Assembly: GCF_000304335.1 (NCBI RefSeq)
Contig: NZ_CAJF01000016.1
Location: forward strand, 21,134-85,133
Direction of reading: 5' to 3'
DNA from: Microbacterium yannicii PS01
Lineage (GTDB): Bacteria > Actinomycetota > Actinomycetes > Actinomycetales > Microbacteriaceae
Length of the DNA: 64,000 nt
The position numbers and the translations under genes were made by a program. Positions 17,092 to 26,414 of the stretch are shown here, piece after piece; position 1 is the stretch's first letter; each line of letters begins with the position of its first letter. The notes below the pieces were generated by a model that saw only the letters and a list, made by a program, of their open reading frames with translations, had not been told where the DNA came from and ran no database searches.

Positions 17092-17715
17092 ATGAACCGA
17101 ACCACCGTACGCGTGTACGCGCGCGATCCCATTTCCGAAGCCGGCGTCTCGAGCGCGCTCCGGCCGCGCCCGGAGGTGCGTGTGGTCTCGCCAGACGAGG
17201 AAACGCCTCCTGACGTCGTGCTCGTCATCGTCGACGCCGTCGACGAGGAGGCCCTGAACACCTTGCGTTTCGTTCGCCGCAACGGCGAGGCCCACGTCAT
17301 CCTGATCGCCGCCCACCTCGATGACCAGGATCTGGTGCGCGCCGTCGAATGCGGGGTCGTCGGCCTCGTCCGGCGATCGGACGCCACCACCGATCGTCTG
17401 CTGTCGGCGATCGCCTCCGCGGCCGCGGGGGAGGGAACCGTGCCGCCTGACCTGCTGGGACGCCTCCTCGATCAGGTCGGGCGCCTGCAGCGCACCGTGC
17501 TCGACCCGCGGGGGATCACCTTCACCGGGCTTGCCTCGCGCGAGATCGAAGTCCTGAGGCTTGTCGCCGACGGCTGCGACACCGCGCAGATCGCCGCCCG
17601 GCTGTCGTATTCGGAACGCACCGTGAAGAACGTGCTGCACGACGTGACCACGCGCCTGCAGCTGCGGAACCGCTCGCACGCCGTGGCGTATGCGATGCGC
17701 GAAGGTCTCATTTGA
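17092..17715 (+). CDS. LuxR/NarL-type response regulator, orphan
   Basis: 207 residues. The N-terminal part (about 1-120) resembles a receiver domain but is degenerate: the early acidic pocket is replaced by VRVYARDPISEAG, while DVVLVIVDAVD keeps a possible acceptor region. The C-terminal LuxR helix-turn-helix (about 145-205) has LASREIEVLRLVADGCDTAQIAARL and SERTVKNVLHDVTTRL. No sensor kinase is adjacent. As the first plus-strand gene of the locus it probably controls or is co-transcribed with the structural genes. A GGGAGG site precedes the ATG. Given the receiver, it may work without phosphorylation. Confidence 0.85.
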   Translation: MNRTTVRVYARDPISEAGVSSALRPRPEVRVVSPDEETPPDVVLVIVDAVDEEALNTLRFVRRNGEAHVILIAAHLDDQDLVRAVECGVVGLVRRSDATTDRLLSAIASAAAGEGTVPPDLLGRLLDQVGRLQRTVLDPRGITFTGLASREIEVLRLVADGCDTAQIAARLSYSERTVKNVLHDVTTRLQLRNRSHAVAYAMREGLI

Positions 17716-17823
17716 GCAGGGTGGAGCGGAGGCGGCGGCTCTGCCCAAGGAGGAATCCAGCCCTGCCCGCATGGGTGCCCCACTCACGGGGCGCGACCGT
17801 CACGCAGCCCCGACACTGAGAGC

Positions 17824-18474
17824 ATGATCGGCGAGATCGACGACGCGATCCGTGCGCTCGTCAAGGCGTCGGACGGCATCGCCGCCGACATCGACGTCGC
17901 GCTCGACGCGCCGACGAAGGACTGGGCAGCCAGGCGCAACGCGCCGACGGTCGACCTGTTCCTCTACGACATCCGAGAAGACACGAAACGCCGCGAGTAC
18001 GGCTTCACCGAGCGACGCGACGATCGCGGGCTCATCACACATCGCGCTCCGGCGCCGCGCTATTTCAAGCTCTCGTATCTTGTGACCGCCTGGACGCAGC
18101 GGCCCGACGACGAGCACCGGCTGCTCGATGCGCTGCTGCGCTGCTTCCTTCGCTTCGACGCCATCCCTGGCTCATTCGTCACTGAAACCATCGCCGAGAC
18201 CGGTCTGCCGTGCGCGCTCGCGGTGGCTCAGCCGCCACCGGAGGACCGGGCGTTCGCGGACGTCTGGTCGTCGCTCGGCGGTGAACTGAAGCCGTCGCTC
18301 GACCTGGTGATCACCGCCCCGTTGGCGCGGGGGTTCACCTACGCGGTCGGGCCGCCTGTCACCGCGGGCTTGGAGGCGCAGTTCGCGGCGCCGGCCTTCG
18401 GCATCGAGGAAAGCGCTGTGCGCGAGGCATCCGAACCGCCTCCGATTCCCGGCGAAGAACCGCCGAGGCAGTGA
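17824..18474 (+). CDS. DUF4255 (Pvc16-like) tail-terminator/cap protein
   Basis: 216 residues. The N-terminal region fits the Pvc16 N-terminal/DUF4255 family, which caps the distal end of the tube-sheath in Photorhabdus virulence cassettes and antifeeding prophage. Visible hallmarks are IDDAIRALV near the start, RRNAPTVDLFLYDIREDTKRRE and FKLSYLVTAW. The C-terminus is Pro/Glu-rich. It ends one base before the ATG of the AAA+ ATPase, an operon-like spacing. No signal peptide. Confidence 0.88.
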   Translation: MIGEIDDAIRALVKASDGIAADIDVALDAPTKDWAARRNAPTVDLFLYDIREDTKRREYGFTERRDDRGLITHRAPAPRYFKLSYLVTAWTQRPDDEHRLLDALLRCFLRFDAIPGSFVTETIAETGLPCALAVAQPPPEDRAFADVWSSLGGELKPSLDLVITAPLARGFTYAVGPPVTAGLEAQFAAPAFGIEESAVREASEPPPIPGEEPPRQ

Positions 18475-18475
18475 G

Positions 18476-20527
18476 ATGATCGACGACCCCAGCGTCGCCC
18501 ACCTGCTGGGGCGGGTCGGAGCGATCGAGGATCGCATCCGGCGACTCGTGACCGCACGCCGGGCGGTCGACCCGCAGCCCGACGACCCGTTCCGGGGGCT
18601 GTACCTCAGCGACGAGATGGTAGACCGCCTGCTGGCCGGCGTTCCGGGGGTTCCGGACTGGTCGGATGCCTCGGCCCGCCTCGCCGAGACCGAGCAGAAC
18701 GCCGATCTGGCCGAGGCAGCAGGGCACCGGCTCCGCCTTCGGCGCATGGCGCAGGCCTTCACCCTCAGTCCCATCGATGTGGATCTCCTGGTGATCGCAC
18801 TCGCTGCCGACCTCGACCCGCGATTCGAGCGGTTCTTCGGCTACCTCAACGACGATGTGGGGCGCCGTCGCCCGTCGGTGTCGGTTGCCCTCGAGCTCTG
18901 CGGGGTCCCGCTGACGTCGGCCGCGGATCGTGCCCGACTCATCTCCGGGCCGCTGGTGTCGGGCGGGCTCGTGATCATCGAGGATGAGGAGCGCCCGCTG
19001 CCCGGCCGCGCGGTCCGCGTGCCCGACCGGGTCGTCGGACACCTGCTCGGCGACGATACGCCGGACCGGGCGCTCGACGGCGTGCTGAGTGAGCCATCGA
19101 CGGTCGAGTGGGGCGACCCGAGCCGTGTCGAGCAGGCGCTCGCCGCCGGCATCCGTCTTGTGTACCTGCGGGAGTCGGCGACCGGATCGGGAAGCGCGGT
19201 GGCCGTTCGCGGGATCCACTCGCGAGGGCTCGACGTCGTCCAGCTCGACCTCGCGCGACTCGGCGGCGATCGCGACGCGATCGCGCTGGCGCGGCTTGTC
19301 ACCCGCGAGGTGCGACTGCGCGGCGTCGGTCTCATCGCAGCGCCGGTCACCCCCGAGGTTCAGCCCGGTCTGATCGAGGCGCTCGCAGACTCACCGCAGC
19401 CGACCGTATTCGTCGGCGAGTCGACGTGGGATCCAGGGTGGTTCAGCGAGCTGCCCGTGGCGAGCGTCGTCGAACCGACCACGACGGCCGAGCGAGCCGG
19501 GCTCTGGCGCACGTCACTCGGACCTGCTGCCGATGGGCTGGACGTGGCCGAGGCGACCGCTCCGTTCCGCCTCGGACCGGAGCAGGTGCAACGGGCGGCC
19601 GGGACCGCGCGTTCGCAGGCGACGCTCTCGAAATCAGGCGTCATCACCGCCGAGCACGTCGCTGCGGGGGCGCGGGCCGAAAATGCGTCGGCACTCGACA
19701 GGCTCGCCCGCCGGGTGACGCCGACGGTGGGTTGGAGCGATCTCGTTCTTCCGGCTGGGCCGCTGAACGCGCTGCGCGAGATCGAGCTGCGCGCACGGCA
19801 CCGCGAGCAGGTGCTCGGTGACTGGAACATGCGACCGGGTGGCGGCCGGGGGCATGGTGTCGTTGCCCTGTTCGCCGGAGACTCGGGCACCGGCAAGACG
19901 ATGTCCGCCGAGGTCGTCGCCGGAGGGCTGGGACTGGACCTGTACGTCGTCGACCTCTCCACGGTCGTCGACAAGTACATCGGCGAGACCGAGAAGAACC
20001 TGGAGCGCATCTTCCGTGCGGCCGCAGGCACGAACGCCGTGCTGCTCTTCGACGAAGCGGACGCCGTCTTCGGAAAGCGCAGCGATGTGAAGGACTCGCA
20101 TGACCGCTACGCGAACGTGGAGAGCGCCTATCTGCTGCAGCGCATGGAGACATTCGACGGACTGGCGATCCTCGCGACGAACCTGCGGGCGAACATCGAT
20201 GAGGCCTTCACGCGCCGGCTCGACATCATCGTGGATTTCCCGATTCCGGATGCCGTGCAACGCACGCGCCTCTGGGACCGCAGCCTCGGCAATCTGGTGC
20301 GACGGGCCGACGACATCGATCTCGAGTTTCTCGGGCGTTCGTTCGAACTCGCCGGCGGCGGCATCCGCGCTGCCGCAGTGACCGCGGCCTACCTGGCTGC
20401 GGCGGATCGCGGCACCGTGCTGATGAGGCACTGCATCGTCGCCGTCCACCGGGAGTACCGCAAGCTGGGCAGGCTCGTGGTGGAGAGTGAGTTCGGCGCG
20501 TTCTGGCCGGAGGTGGTGGGCCGATGA
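18476..20527 (+). CDS. AAA+ ATPase of contractile injection systems (Pvc15/Afp15-like)
   Basis: 683 residues. The N-terminal 420 residues are helical/mixed and unique to this type. The C-terminal AAA+ module has Walker A GDSGTGKT at 468-475, Walker B VLLFDEAD (D526, E527), and a FTRRLDIIVDFP arginine-finger region. Pvc15-type ATPases are needed for particle assembly or cargo loading in known systems. This is the standard ATPase of the extracellular contractile injection system (eCIS) core rather than a ClpV disassembly unfoldase. It lies between the cap gene and the DUF4157 gene. Confidence 0.93.
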   Translation: MIDDPSVAHLLGRVGAIEDRIRRLVTARRAVDPQPDDPFRGLYLSDEMVDRLLAGVPGVPDWSDASARLAETEQNADLAEAAGHRLRLRRMAQAFTLSPIDVDLLVIALAADLDPRFERFFGYLNDDVGRRRPSVSVALELCGVPLTSAADRARLISGPLVSGGLVIIEDEERPLPGRAVRVPDRVVGHLLGDDTPDRALDGVLSEPSTVEWGDPSRVEQALAAGIRLVYLRESATGSGSAVAVRGIHSRGLDVVQLDLARLGGDRDAIALARLVTREVRLRGVGLIAAPVTPEVQPGLIEALADSPQPTVFVGESTWDPGWFSELPVASVVEPTTTAERAGLWRTSLGPAADGLDVAEATAPFRLGPEQVQRAAGTARSQATLSKSGVITAEHVAAGARAENASALDRLARRVTPTVGWSDLVLPAGPLNALREIELRARHREQVLGDWNMRPGGGRGHGVVALFAGDSGTGKTMSAEVVAGGLGLDLYVVDLSTVVDKYIGETEKNLERIFRAAAGTNAVLLFDEADAVFGKRSDVKDSHDRYANVESAYLLQRMETFDGLAILATNLRANIDEAFTRRLDIIVDFPIPDAVQRTRLWDRSLGNLVRRADDIDLEFLGRSFELAGGGIRAAAVTAAYLAAADRGTVLMRHCIVAVHREYRKLGRLVVESEFGAFWPEVVGR

Positions 20528-20540
20528 TGCACGGTGCCCG

Positions 20541-20570
20541 CTCGTGCACGAGTCGTTGCCCGAACGGGCA
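20541..20570. other. Two small palindromes between the ATPase and DUF4157 genes
   Basis: CTCGTGCACGAG (20541-20552) is a perfect 12-bp palindrome and TGCCCGAACGGGCA (20557-20570) a 6-bp stem with a 2-base loop. They lie in the 105-bp gap before a strong AUGGAGGUG ribosome site, and could lower read-through or act as a regulatory site. No T-run. Confidence 0.35.
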
Positions 20571-20632
20571 GAAAGCCACAGCGCCCGACCCGCCCGCGGT
20601 GCAATGGAACAGGTCGATCATGGAGGTGCGCC

Positions 20633-21301
20633 ATGCACGCACATGAGTGGGACGGTATCGACGTCGAGAGCGGCCGGCGTGCTGCCGAGGCTGCCCGTGA
20701 ACAGGCTGCGCCTGCGCGCGGGCTCGCCGAGCGCAGGCCGGACATCCTGAGCAGCGCCGGACTGATGCGCCTGCAGCGCGAGGCCGGCAACGGCGCGGTG
20801 AGCGAGCTCGTCGAGGAGCAGCGCTCACCGGTGCTCGACGTGGTCTCGTCGGGCGGGTCGCCGCTAGAGCCGGCGGTGCGCACCGACATGGAGTCGCGGC
20901 TCGGTCACGATTTCGGCGACGTGAAGGTGCATACGGATGCCGCGGCCCACGACTCGGCGAAATCGGTGGGCGCGCACGCCTACACGGTCGGAAGCAACGT
21001 GGTCTTCCAGCGCGACGCATACGACACGTCGTCGCTCGCCGGACGCACCACGCTCGCGCACGAGCTGACCCATGTCGTACAGCAGCGGTCGGGTCCGGTC
21101 GACGGAGCGCCCTCGGGCGGCGGCATCAGTGTGAGCGATCCCGGCGACCGCTTCGAGCGGGGCGCCGCCGACAACGCGACCCGGGTGATGAGCGAACCGG
21201 CGCCGGTGCAACGACAAGACGACACCGACGAAGACGAGCCGGTGCAGGGCGTGTTCGTTCAGCGCGTAGGTGAGGAGGAAGAGGAGGAAGCGGCTGGCTG
21301 A
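20633..21301 (+). CDS. DUF4157 (eCIS core domain) protein with HELTH metalloprotease motif
   Basis: 222 residues. The eCIS-core DUF4157 domain covers about 75-155: VRTDMESRLGHDFGDVKVHTD, SNVVFQRDAY and LAHELTHVVQQR, with a zinc-protease-like HELTH at 143-147. N-terminal to it is the motif LMRLQREAGNGAVSEL (44-59), shared with the next gene. The tail contains VQR motifs and an acidic EEEEEE end. DUF4157 marks cargo or cargo-processing proteins of contractile systems and is often fused to toxins; here it stands alone. The ATG at 20633 with GGAGGTG 6 bp upstream is clearly better than upstream in-frame codons. Its end overlaps the next gene by 32 bp. Confidence 0.9.
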   Translation: MHAHEWDGIDVESGRRAAEAAREQAAPARGLAERRPDILSSAGLMRLQREAGNGAVSELVEEQRSPVLDVVSSGGSPLEPAVRTDMESRLGHDFGDVKVHTDAAAHDSAKSVGAHAYTVGSNVVFQRDAYDTSSLAGRTTLAHELTHVVQQRSGPVDGAPSGGGISVSDPGDRFERGAADNATRVMSEPAPVQRQDDTDEDEPVQGVFVQRVGEEEEEEAAG

Positions 21302-24300
21302 GCCGCGACTCGTTGTGGCACTGCTGCACGCCGACGGGAGCCATCGCACCGCAAAACCCGTGACCGGGTCGTACCGCGGCGCGCCCGACACGACGCGGAG
21401 CCCGGCCGCCCGAGTGGTGCTTCAACTGCAGAAGGCCGCGGGCAACGCGGCCGTCAGTGCGATGATCAGGTCGGCGGCCGAGACCCCTGCGCGACTGCAG
21501 CGGTTGCAGCGCGGCGCGATCCCGCCCCCGCCCGTTCAGCCTCGACCGGCGAACCCGGCTGCGCACCCGGGACTTCGCGCCGCCAAGGCGTCGCTTCGAT
21601 CGGCGACGCACTCGATGGCGAAACATCCGCCGCCCGCGGTGAAGGCCGCAGAGGCAGCCAGGGCCGCGGCGCCGCCGGTCGGAGACCGCGAAGCACAGGC
21701 CAAGGAGGCCAAAGCCGCATCCATGGGAGCCGCGCCGCCGGGCGGCTTCGACAAGGCCGGTTTCGTCGCTGCCGTGAAGGCCGCGATAGATCGACAATCG
21801 CCCAAGACGCTGGAGGAAGCCGACGAGTTCGGCAAGTCGGGGAAGTCGGATGCGATCGCGGCTGACGTGAAGGGCAGGGTCGCTCACGGCAAGGACGCGG
21901 CGGCAAAGCCGATGGCCGAGGCATCCGCGAAGCCGCCCGATCCATCGCGAGCGGTCGAGAAAGAGGTCATCCCGATCCCCCTGGAGCCGCCGGTCGCGAA
22001 GCCCAAGATCGAGGCGGCGCAGGCTGCGCCGGCGCGGGCGCCCCCGGAGCAGACAGACCTTCGCAACGGGCCCGCAGAGACCGAACGAAAAATGGCGGAT
22101 GCCGGAGTCTCCGAGGCCCAGTTCCGGCACTCGAACGAACCGGAGCTGACCGGAGCGCTCGCCGCGAAGCAGGACGCCGAGCAGCACTCGGCAACCGCGG
22201 TCGGACCGGTGCGCGAAGGTGAGGCGGCCACCATCGCTGCGGTCAAGCAGAACGCCGGCGCGGCCGGCGGAGGGACGGCGACCGCGCTGCTCGGTGCCCG
22301 CACCGCCGGGCAGGCGGGAGTCGCCGCCAAGCAGCAGCAGGCGCGCTCGAAGGACGAGCAGGAGCGCGCCGACGTCACCACGCACGTGACGGGGATCTTC
22401 GATGCGACCAAGAACGACGTCGACAACATCCTGACGGGCATCGACCCCCAGGTCGACCAGGCGTTCAAAGATGGCGAGGCCGCCGCCAAGAAGGCTTTCA
22501 CCGACCAGCACACGGCCGAGATGAAGGCCTTCCGCGACAAGCGGTACTCCTACGACATGATCGGCGCTGCCAAGTGGGCCGCCGATCTTCTCCTCGGTCC
22601 GGAGCCAGAGGTCGATCGGATCTTCCAGCGGGCGCGCGCCCGGTACGAGTCCGAGATGACCAAGGTCATCAACGCCATCGCCGACCTCGTCGGGCGCGAG
22701 CTCACTCGCGCCAAGGAGCGGGTCGCAAAGGGTCGGGCCGACATCGACCGATACGTGAAGGGGCTCAAGCCCGCGCTGCAGAAGATGGGCGCGGACACCG
22801 CCAAGGACGTCGGCGGCCGGTTCGACGATCTCGTAGGAACGATCGATGAGAAGGGCCAGGCGCTCGCCGAAGATCTCGCGAACAAGTATGTCGAAGCGCG
22901 CACCGCGGTCGACGACGAGATCAAGAAGATGCAAGAGGAGAACAAAGGTCTCGTCGACAAGGCGAAGGATGCGGTCGGCGGTGCGATCGAGACGATCCTC
23001 AAACTGAAGGACATGCTCCTCGGCGTCCTCGCCCGCGCTGCGGCAGCGGTTGAGAAGATCATCAAGGACCCGATCGGCTTCCTCGGCAACCTCGTCAACG
23101 CTGTCAAGGGCGGCATCGTTCAGTTCGGAAACAACATCTTTACCCACCTCAAGACCGGCCTCCAGTCGTGGCTCTTCGGGGCGCTTTCAGACGCCGGCAT
23201 CGAGTTGCCGGAGAAGTTCGATCTCAAGGGTGTGCTGAAGCTCGTCCTCTCGATCCTCGGGCTCACCTGGGACTCCATCCGCGCGAAGATCGCCGCCAAG
23301 CTGCCGCCGGGCGCGATCGAGTTCGTCGAGCAGGGGTTCACGATCGTCCAGATCCTCATCAAGGAGGGAGTCGGCGGACTGTGGAAGGTGATCCTCGAGA
23401 AAGTCGGAGACATCAAGGAGATGGTGCTGACGCAGGTGAAGGAGATGGTGTCGATCGAGATCGTCAAGGCGGGCATCGTGTGGCTCATTTCGCTGCTGAA
23501 CCCGGCCTCAGCCTTCGTCAAGGCGTGCAAGATGATCTACGACGTCGTCATGTTCTTCGTCGAGAAAGCGGATCAGATCAAGGCGTTCGTCGACTCCATC
23601 CTCGACTCGGTCGAGTCGATCGCTGCAGGAGGCGTCGGTGCGGTTGCCGGCTACATCGAGAAGACCCTCGGGCGGATGGTGCCGGTGCTGATCGGCTTCC
23701 TCGCCTCGCTCCTCGGCCTCGGCGGCATCTCGGGAAAGATCAGGAAGATCCTCGAGACCGTCCAGAAGCCGGTCAACAAGGCCATCGACTGGGTGATCGG
23801 CAAAGCGGTCGCGTTCGGCAAGAAGGCGATCGCCATCGGCAAGAAGCTCTGGAACAAAGCGAAGGAGAAAGGCAAGGCCGCGTTCGGCAAGCTGAAGAAG
23901 AAGCTGGGGATCAAGGAGAAAACCCCGGAGCAGATCGAGAAGGATAAGCAGCAGCGGCTCGACAAAGGCGTCGCGGCGGGGCTCAAAGTTGTGGAACGGT
24001 TTTCAACGCGGCCCCTCCTCAAGGCTGTCGTCGCACCGCTGATGACCGCGATCCGGCTTCGCTACCGGATGGCGTCGCTGGAGCTGCTCGTCCAGGACGG
24101 TGTCTGGGCGGTCTCAGGAGCGGTGAACCCCACCAGAGTCGCCAAGTCGTCCGTCAAACCGGGCGAACAGGATAAGCACGTCGGCACCGTCGCGCCTCAT
24201 GACTCCCAGCCGTCGCCGCGACCGGGCCTCTGGTCGGAGCATGTGATCCCTCGTGGCTACGCCAATGCCGTGCTGTCCGTCGGGGGAGTGGCGATCCTGA

Positions 24301-24686
24301 CGAAGGGAGAGTATGGCAGCCTGCAAACCGTCTTGACGTACCGGACAGCTCGCAGAGACAAGGACTTCGGCCCGAATCGCGACCTCAGCTTGATCAGCGG
24401 CTTCTACGGTGGGGCCAAGGCGGTGAGAGCCGGGAAAGACTCCGACCGGGCCGCGCTCTCGACGAAGAACCTCACAAACGTGAAGAAGGCGTTCTCGATG
24501 CTGTCGAACGGAGCGGTGAAGCGGACCATAGACGCGGTCGCCACCGACTGGAATGGTCACAAATCGACGAGGGTCGACGCCGATGGCGTGGCATACCCCC
24601 TCAAGCCGGACGCGGCGACGATCACCAGTGCCGCCGCAACCGAACGCCAGCAGATCGAGGCGATCTTCGCGTCGCGTGGTATCTGA
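21270..24686 (+). CDS. Giant injection-system cargo/toxin candidate (1138 residues)
   Basis: Basic N-terminus, then VLQLQKAAGNAAVSAM (50-65), the same loading-like motif as in the neighbour. A Lys/Ala-rich helical region (about 70-550) leads to a long amphipathic/hydrophobic part (about 560-870) with PIGFLGNLVNAVKGG and LQSWLFGAL, a module I associate with large DUF4157-linked eCIS proteins. A Lys-rich stretch (about 855-900) precedes a C-terminal domain of roughly 180 residues containing LWSEHVIPRGYA (W988-A998), which resembles an EHxxP-type nuclease motif. I infer an effector delivered by the particle; a tape-measure role is the main alternative. The GTG at 21270 overlaps the upstream gene; a GTG at 21315 is another possible start. 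No immunity gene is apparent. Confidence 0.75.
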   Translation: MRRKRRKRLAEPRLVVALLHADGSHRTAKPVTGSYRGAPDTTRSPAARVVLQLQKAAGNAAVSAMIRSAAETPARLQRLQRGAIPPPPVQPRPANPAAHPGLRAAKASLRSATHSMAKHPPPAVKAAEAARAAAPPVGDREAQAKEAKAASMGAAPPGGFDKAGFVAAVKAAIDRQSPKTLEEADEFGKSGKSDAIAADVKGRVAHGKDAAAKPMAEASAKPPDPSRAVEKEVIPIPLEPPVAKPKIEAAQAAPARAPPEQTDLRNGPAETERKMADAGVSEAQFRHSNEPELTGALAAKQDAEQHSATAVGPVREGEAATIAAVKQNAGAAGGGTATALLGARTAGQAGVAAKQQQARSKDEQERADVTTHVTGIFDATKNDVDNILTGIDPQVDQAFKDGEAAAKKAFTDQHTAEMKAFRDKRYSYDMIGAAKWAADLLLGPEPEVDRIFQRARARYESEMTKVINAIADLVGRELTRAKERVAKGRADIDRYVKGLKPALQKMGADTAKDVGGRFDDLVGTIDEKGQALAEDLANKYVEARTAVDDEIKKMQEENKGLVDKAKDAVGGAIETILKLKDMLLGVLARAAAAVEKIIKDPIGFLGNLVNAVKGGIVQFGNNIFTHLKTGLQSWLFGALSDAGIELPEKFDLKGVLKLVLSILGLTWDSIRAKIAAKLPPGAIEFVEQGFTIVQILIKEGVGGLWKVILEKVGDIKEMVLTQVKEMVSIEIVKAGIVWLISLLNPASAFVKACKMIYDVVMFFVEKADQIKAFVDSILDSVESIAAGGVGAVAGYIEKTLGRMVPVLIGFLASLLGLGGISGKIRKILETVQKPVNKAIDWVIGKAVAFGKKAIAIGKKLWNKAKEKGKAAFGKLKKKLGIKEKTPEQIEKDKQQRLDKGVAAGLKVVERFSTRPLLKAVVAPLMTAIRLRYRMASLELLVQDGVWAVSGAVNPTRVAKSSVKPGEQDKHVGTVAPHDSQPSPRPGLWSEHVIPRGYANAVLSVGGVAILTKGEYGSLQTVLTYRTARRDKDFGPNRDLSLISGFYGGAKAVRAGKDSDRAALSTKNLTNVKKAFSMLSNGAVKRTIDAVATDWNGHKSTRVDADGVAYPLKPDAATITSAAATERQQIEAIFASRGI

Positions 24687-24828
24687 TCACGTGGAGGCAT
24701 GCGGTCGCAGGGCCTAGGGATGCCCTATCGCGCACACACCGCTACCCACCCGCACGCACCGAAAGACTGCCCTCCGCGGCATCCGCTCATCGACGCTGGA
24801 AAGACGCAATTCAGCGAAGGAGTCCGGG
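24687..24828 (+). promoter_or_regulatory. Gap before the sheath gene with a small hairpin
   Basis: This 142-bp space is one of the few real gaps in the structural run. AGGGC/GCCCT arms (24709-24726 region) can pair around TAGG. It ends with an AAGGAG ribosome site 7 bp before the sheath ATG. A separate promoter for the abundant sheath and tube genes would make sense here, but no canonical -35/-10 pair is visible. Confidence 0.3.
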
Positions 24829-26385
24829 ATGCCCACCTACCTTTCACCCGGTGTCTACGTGCAGGAGATCGACGCCGCGACGCGCCCGATCGAGGGCGTC
24901 GGCACCGCGGTCGCCGCTTTCATCGGCTTCGCGCCGAAGGGACCCGAGAACGCGCCCACCCTCGTGTCGAACTGGACGCAGTTCGTCGACACCTTCGGGG
25001 GCCTCGCCGAGGGCGCCTACCTGGCTTACGCCGTCTACGGCTACTTCCTCAACGGAGGCGGCAACTGCTACGTGGTGCGCATCGGCACGGCGTCCGCCGG
25101 AAACGCGAGCAGGAAGGACGCGAAGCAACTCGTGGCCGGCCCCCAGACTGCTCAGATCGGGGCGTACTCATTCACCGCGAAGACCGCCTCTGCCAACGCC
25201 AAGCCGATCAAGGTGGAGGTCGCCGATCCTGACGGGGACGGCTCCGAAGAGGGTAGCTTCAAGGTCGCTGTCACGGTCGAAGGGCGTGCGCCCGAGGTGT
25301 TCGACAACCTCTCACCCAAGCCGGAGAGCCCGCAGTTCATCGTCACCAAGCTCGCCGCCTCGAAGCTCGTCACGGTCGAGGAGGTCGATCCGGCATCGGC
25401 CGGGCTGCGGCTGCGCAACGGCACCTTCGACCTGGTCGTTCCCGAGCCGGAGTCGCAGCCCATCGTGCTCGACGACATCGGCGCAGCCGACTACATCGGC
25501 GACGCCGCGGATCGCACCGGGTTCAGCGGGCTGGAGCAGATCGAAGAAGTGACGATGGTTGCCGTGCCCGACCTGATGGCCGCGTACGAGCAGGGCTCCG
25601 TCGACCTCGAGACGGTGAAGGCGGTGCAGCTCGCGGTCATCGCGCACTGCGAGCTCATGGGCGACCGCATGGCCATCCTCGACCCGCCGCCGCAGCTTTC
25701 TGCGCAGGATGCGGTGAGATGGCGGCGGATCGAGGCGGGATACGACTCGAAGTTCGCGGCGCTCTACTACCCGTGGATCAAGGTGCTCGATCCCATGTCG
25801 GGAACGAACCGGGTCATCCCGCCGTCTGGGCACATCGCCGGCGTGTGGGCCCGTAACGACAATGAGCGCGGAGTGCACAAGGCGCCCGCGAACGAGGTCA
25901 TCCGCGGCGCGCTCGAGCCTCAGACGCAGCTGACACGCACCGAACAGGAGCTGCTCAACCCGATCGGAGTCAACGCGATCCGCAGCTTCCCCGGGCGAGG
26001 GGTGCGTGTCTGGGGTGCTCGCACGCTCTCGAGCGACCCGGCGTGGCGGTACGTGAACGTGCGCCGGCTGTTCAACTACCTCGAGAAGTCGATCCTGGCC
26101 GCGACCCAGTTCGCGGTCTTCGAGCCGAACGACCCGGCACTGTGGGGCAAGCTCACCCGCTCGATATCGAGCTTCCTGATCGGCGAGTGGCGAAAGGGCG
26201 CGCTGTTCGGGCGTTCAGCCGATGAGGCGTTCTTCGTGAAGTGCGACGACGAGACGAACCCGGCCGACGTCATCGACGCGGGCCAGGTCATCTGCCAGAT
26301 CGGCGTGGCTCCCGTGAAGCCCGCGGAGTTCGTCGTGTTCCAACTGTCGCAATTCTCGGGCGGCACGAGCCTGGTCACCGAGTGA
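24829..26385 (+). CDS. Contractile sheath protein (phage tail sheath family)
   Basis: 518 residues; polymerises around the inner tube and drives it out on contraction. The N-terminus MPTYLSPGVYVQEID and the GTAVAAFIGFAPKGP segment are classical tail-sheath features. The C-terminal handshake domain includes the conserved GVNAIRSFPGRGVRVWGART, YVNVRRLFNYLEKSI and PAEFVVFQLSQF. Only one sheath gene is present, whereas Photorhabdus-type cassettes carry three. The strong ribosome site and position before the tube gene fit high expression. Confidence 0.97.
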   Translation: MPTYLSPGVYVQEIDAATRPIEGVGTAVAAFIGFAPKGPENAPTLVSNWTQFVDTFGGLAEGAYLAYAVYGYFLNGGGNCYVVRIGTASAGNASRKDAKQLVAGPQTAQIGAYSFTAKTASANAKPIKVEVADPDGDGSEEGSFKVAVTVEGRAPEVFDNLSPKPESPQFIVTKLAASKLVTVEEVDPASAGLRLRNGTFDLVVPEPESQPIVLDDIGAADYIGDAADRTGFSGLEQIEEVTMVAVPDLMAAYEQGSVDLETVKAVQLAVIAHCELMGDRMAILDPPPQLSAQDAVRWRRIEAGYDSKFAALYYPWIKVLDPMSGTNRVIPPSGHIAGVWARNDNERGVHKAPANEVIRGALEPQTQLTRTEQELLNPIGVNAIRSFPGRGVRVWGARTLSSDPAWRYVNVRRLFNYLEKSILAATQFAVFEPNDPALWGKLTRSISSFLIGEWRKGALFGRSADEAFFVKCDDETNPADVIDAGQVICQIGVAPVKPAEFVVFQLSQFSGGTSLVTE

Positions 26386-26414
26386 TCGACGATCGCAACC
26401 ACTAGGAGCTAGAC

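Noticed and set aside
21126..23147. 673-residue open frame opposite the cargo candidate
   Set aside because: No recognisable motif and Arg/Gly-rich shadow composition; the plus-strand protein has family-like helical segments.
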